NCBI GenBank assembly: GCA_020637195.1
Contig: JACJWK010000001.1
Location: 1-64,000, forward strand
Direction: 5' to 3'
Source: Microthrixaceae bacterium
Lineage (GTDB): Bacteria; Actinomycetota; Acidimicrobiia; Acidimicrobiales; DATDAH01
DNA: 64,000 nucleotides
Translations under genes and position numbers: made by a program
Part shown: positions 61,389 through 64,000 of the stretch, in pieces
How the letters are laid out: the number at the start of each line of letters is the position of its first letter
Numbering within the stretch: position 1 is the first letter of the stretch
The notes under the pieces: generated by a model
What the model saw: the letters and a program-made list of their open reading frames with translations, nothing else
What the model was told of the DNA's origin: nothing
The model's database searches: none

Positions 61389-62981
61389 ATGGCGGACACG
61401 AACCGACTCACGCGTCGGGCGTTCCTCGTCGGGGCGGCGGCGTCGGGGGCGCTCGTGGCGGCGGGCTGCTCCAGCGACGGCGGCGGCGGCGAGTCGAGCG
61501 GCGCCACCACGACGACGGCGACCACCCTCCCGGTCCCGGACCTGCCCGGCGACCCCTTCACCCTGGGCGTCGCCTCGGGCGACCCGCTGAGCGACCGGGT
61601 GGTCCTCTGGACGCGCCTCGCCCCCGAGCCGCTGCACGCCAGGGGCGGCATGCCCCGCGGCCTCGACGTGCCCGTCCGCTGGGAGGTGCAGACCCTGGCG
61701 GGCCGCGAGCCCGTCGCCGACGGCGTCACCGTCGCGCCCGCCGACCACGGCCACACCGTCCACCTCGACGTCGACGGCCTCGACCCCGACACCGCCTACC
61801 GGTACCGGTTCTCGGTGGGGGAGTACCGAACCCGCTGGGCCCGCACCCGCACCCTGCCCGCGGCCGGCACCACGCCCGACGAGTTCGTGCTGGCCCAGGT
61901 CAGCTGCTCGCAGTACGACGGCGCCCGCTTCGCCGCCTACCGGGACGTGGCCGAGCACGAGCCCGACCTGGTCGTGCACCTCGGCGACTACATCTACGAG
62001 CACCCCGGGGGCGGGCTGCGGCCCGGCGTGGTCACCGCCATCGAGCTCGACGACTACCGCACCCAGTACGCCCTCTACCGCACCGACCCGAACCTCCGCG
62101 CCGCGCACGCCGTCGCCCCGTGGATCATCACCTGGGACGACCACGAGGTCTCCAACAACTACGTGGGCTCGACGCCCGACCCCGACAGCGAGTCGCCGGA
62201 CGAGGCCGCGCTGCTCGAGCGGCGGGCGGCGGCGTACCGGGCCTGGTGGGAGAACCAGCCCGTGCGCCTGGACCCGCCCGACGGCCCCGACCTCGAGATC
62301 CACCGGCGCTTCGCGATCGGCGACCTCGCCGCGCTCCACGTGCTGGACACCCGCCAGTACCGCACGGCGCTCGACTGCGAGCGCGCGTCGGGCATCTCCG
62401 CCGGACGCCGGTGCGCCACCAGCACGGCGGACGCGACCACCGTCCTCGGCGACGAGCAGGAGGCGTGGCTGGCCGAGGGCCTGGCCGAGCCGGCGGCGTG
62501 GCACGTGCTCGCCCAGCAGATCGTGGTCCACCAGTGGCGGTTCGGGCCGGGCGACGACGCGGTGTGGAACCTCGACCAGTGGGACGGGTACCCGACGGCG
62601 CGGTCCCGGCTCTTCGACTCGCTCAAGGAGGCGGACGGGGCCCCGGTCGTCCTCACCGGCGACGTGCACACCAGCTGGGCCGCCGAGCTGCTCGAGGACT
62701 TCGACGACCCGGACAGCGACCGCGTGGGCGTCGAGCTCGTCGCTCCCGGCGTGGCCTCGTCGGGCGCCGCCCTCGCCGCCGTCGAGGCCGTGCTGCGGGC
62801 CAACAACCCGCACATCGTCTACGACGAGGTCGGCCACCGCGGCTGGGTCAGGAACACGATCACCGCGGACGAGTGGACCGCCGAGTTCCGCCTCGTCGAG
62901 GACCACACCGACGCGGACAGCCCCGTCACGACCGACGCCACCGTGGTGGCCCGCCCGGACGGGTCGCTCACCCTGGCCTGA
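61389..62981 (+). CDS. PhoD-like alkaline phosphatase/phosphodiesterase lipoprotein
   Basis: 530 residues. A twin-arginine signal (LTRRAFLVGAAASGALV) ends in a lipobox with Cys (VAAGCS), so it is a Tat-exported lipoprotein. The catalytic part has FTLGVASGDPLSDRVVLWTR, VSCSQY, LHLGDYIYE-like VVHLGDYIYE, WDDHEVSNNY and VLTGDVHTSW, the metal-binding set of PhoD. It hydrolyses phosphate esters or diesters outside the cell. Its end overlaps the converging yaaA gene by 14 nt. Confidence 0.92.
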   Translation: MADTNRLTRRAFLVGAAASGALVAAGCSSDGGGGESSGATTTTATTLPVPDLPGDPFTLGVASGDPLSDRVVLWTRLAPEPLHARGGMPRGLDVPVRWEVQTLAGREPVADGVTVAPADHGHTVHLDVDGLDPDTAYRYRFSVGEYRTRWARTRTLPAAGTTPDEFVLAQVSCSQYDGARFAAYRDVAEHEPDLVVHLGDYIYEHPGGGLRPGVVTAIELDDYRTQYALYRTDPNLRAAHAVAPWIITWDDHEVSNNYVGSTPDPDSESPDEAALLERRAAAYRAWWENQPVRLDPPDGPDLEIHRRFAIGDLAALHVLDTRQYRTALDCERASGISAGRRCATSTADATTVLGDEQEAWLAEGLAEPAAWHVLAQQIVVHQWRFGPGDDAVWNLDQWDGYPTARSRLFDSLKEADGAPVVLTGDVHTSWAAELLEDFDDPDSDRVGVELVAPGVASSGAALAAVEAVLRANNPHIVYDEVGHRGWVRNTITADEWTAEFRLVEDHTDADSPVTTDATVVARPDGSLTLA

Positions 62982-63687
62982 TCTCCTCGACGTCGAGGCG
63001 CAGTGGCCCGGCGTCGAACGTCGCCAGCACCTCGTCCACGTCGGCGCCGAGCAGCAGGGCCCGGGCGAGGCGGCCCTTGGCGGCCTTGGCGTTGTGGCCT
63101 CCCGCCGCGCCCGTCGCCGTGCGCAGCTCGGGTCGGAGGAGCCGGTAGCGCCGCGGGTCGGGCAGCCACGCCGCCCGGTGCTCGATCGGCAGCAGGTCGA
63201 CGACCGTGCGGCGACGGCAGTGGCGGTTCAGCGCGTCGGACAGGGGCGAGCGCCAGAAGGCGTCCAGGCGTCCGAGGGGGTCGAGGCGCACGGAGAGCTT
63301 GAGGCGGAAGTCGGGCACCGGGTCGGCCCACGCCGACAGGCCGGCGAGCGCGGACACGACGACGACCGAGGACCGGGCCCGCCGGCGGGCCGGCCCGGGG
63401 AGGTCGTGAGCGCCGAGCGCGTCCCACACCACGCCGGTGAAGCGCTCGAAGGCCGGCAGCGTCGGTGCACCGAGGGCGGCGCGGTTGGCCTCGCGGGCGC
63501 GGTCGAGCAGGTCGCCCTTGGCGCCCAGCAGGCGGGCGTCGCCGCCGCCCGCGGCGACGAGCGCCTCCGCCACCCGGCGTCGCTCGCCGGCCAGGGTGGC
63601 GAAGCGCCCCGAAGCCGGGTCCCAGGCGGTGCCGTCGACCCCACCCGGGTCCTTGCCCTCCGACGGGGGGAGCAGGATGGTCAGCAC
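62968..63687 (-). CDS. yaaA: Peroxide stress protein YaaA (DUF328)
   Basis: 239 residues. LTILLPPSEGKDPGG at the start, LLGAKGDLLDRAREANRAAL, AFERFTGVVWDAL and the end GHNAKAAKGRLARALL are YaaA signatures. In Escherichia coli YaaA lowers free iron and limits DNA damage under H2O2; DNA binding is reported. The GTG lies 6 nt after a CATGAT hexamer. Confidence 0.9.
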   Translation of the reverse strand: MLTILLPPSEGKDPGGVDGTAWDPASGRFATLAGERRRVAEALVAAGGGDARLLGAKGDLLDRAREANRAALGAPTLPAFERFTGVVWDALGAHDLPGPARRRARSSVVVVSALAGLSAWADPVPDFRLKLSVRLDPLGRLDAFWRSPLSDALNRHCRRRTVVDLLPIEHRAAWLPDPRRYRLLRPELRTATGAAGGHNAKAAKGRLARALLLGADVDEVLATFDAGPLRLDVEEIRPG

Positions 63688-63693
63688 CGGCCG

Positions 63694-63699
63694 ATCATG
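63694..63699 (-). promoter_or_regulatory. -10-like CATGAT before yaaA
   Basis: CATGAT is followed by CGGCCG and GTG 63687. The same ATGAT-CGGCCG-start arrangement occurs at the secreted repeat protein gene (33062). Confidence 0.4.
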
Positions 63700-63771
63700 G
63701 CCTCCCGGGGGCGTCCCGGGGGAACCCGGGCATGCACTACGTTCGGGACCCCCGACGACCGGAGGTTCGAC

Positions 63772-64000
63772 GTGGCCGAACAGGTCCCCCTCGTGGACTA
63801 CCTGGTGCTGGGCGACGAGCCCCACCTGCAGGCGAACGAGTGCACCGCGTGCGGTGCCCGCTTCTTCGACCGGCGCAACGCCTGCGCCTCGTGCGGCAAG
63901 ACCGAGTTCACGAAGGTGGCCATCCCCACCGAGGGCGTGCTGCGGTCGTTCACCATCGTGGCCTTCGCCGCCCCCGGCATCCCGGTGCCGTTCGTGGCCG
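63772..64000 (+). CDS. DUF35 OB-fold/Zn-ribbon protein (partial)
   Basis: The first 76 codons of a gene cut by the window end. The zinc ribbon CTACGARFFDRRNACASCG (CxxC, 13 residues, CxxC) is followed by an OB-fold strand VLRSFTIVAFAAPG. Such proteins accompany thiolase-like acyltransferases and bind or transfer acyl-CoA-linked substrates. GTG 63772 has a GGAGG ribosome site 6 nt upstream, and TACGTT (63738) may be its -10. Confidence 0.85.
   Translation, partial: MAEQVPLVDYLVLGDEPHLQANECTACGARFFDRRNACASCGKTEFTKVAIPTEGVLRSFTIVAFAAPGIPVPFVA

Overview
The window is very G+C-rich DNA (well above 70% by eye) with dense, overlapping gene strings. It looks like the chromosome of an actinomycete. 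Pointers are an F420-type LLM oxidoreductase, a 13E12-type HNH protein, a GlgX/TreY/TreZ set, a DUF6777-like anchored protein, a group 3b [NiFe] hydrogenase and a Pat-type acetyltransferase fused to an ADP-forming CoA-ligase module. A deep-branching lineage such as Acidimicrobiia would fit, but that is only an inference. I saw no rRNA, tRNA, CRISPR array, prophage or insertion sequence.

Layout. 0.1-6.5 kb: acyl-CoA synthetase, secreted endonuclease/phosphatase-like lipoprotein, EngB GTPase, B12-binding radical SAM protein, LLM oxidoreductase and a cyclic-nucleotide-binding protein. 6.5-12.4 kb: a minus-strand string with two circularly permuted ATP-grasp units, two alpha-E units and a transglutaminase-like protein, an amidoligase-type system. 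12.6-14.4 kb: a phospholipase D/cardiolipin synthase gene lying between two gene relics (amidase, PAP2). 14.5-21.3 kb: glgX and treY on the plus strand facing treZ on the minus strand; the treY/treZ junction is full of frame breaks. 21.3-22.8 kb: small gene, acyltransferase, universal stress protein. 23.2-29.2 kb: hypE-F-C-D-A-B, a complete set for making the NiFe(CN)2CO cofactor. 29.2-37.6 kb: EthD/DUF1330-like protein, phosphoesterase with beta-carbonic anhydrase, secreted repeat protein, cupin, saccharopine-dehydrogenase-like protein and the Pat-like acetyltransferase. 37.6-42.7 kb: an operon-like minus-strand string led by a TetR repressor, with fatty-acid/carotenoid hydroxylase, carotenoid oxygenase, thiolase and CHAD protein. 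42.8-48.5 kb: a predicted pseudokinase with its anchored partner, and an ABC exporter pair. 48.5-54.5 kb: the group 3b hydrogenase operon (beta, cNMP-domain protein, gamma, small, large, protease, second HypC, DUF6390-like). 54.4-64 kb: small genes, methyltransferase, beta-propeller protein, frameshifted DUF1643 and HNH genes, PhoD-like phosphatase, YaaA and the start of a DUF35 Zn-ribbon protein.

How the parts work together. The hyp set and the hydrogenase operon, about 19 kb apart, together encode a cytosolic NAD(P)-linked hydrogenase and its assembly. glgX, treY and treZ form the glycogen-to-trehalose route, provided treZ is intact in the organism.

Two general points. First, many genes have a hexamer of the form nAnnnT ending 6-8 nt before the start codon, which suggests widespread leaderless transcription; I used this to choose several starts. 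Second, frame breaks cluster at three places (treY/treZ, DUF1643, HNH). They could be true decay or uncorrected indels in the assembly, and the sequence alone does not settle this.
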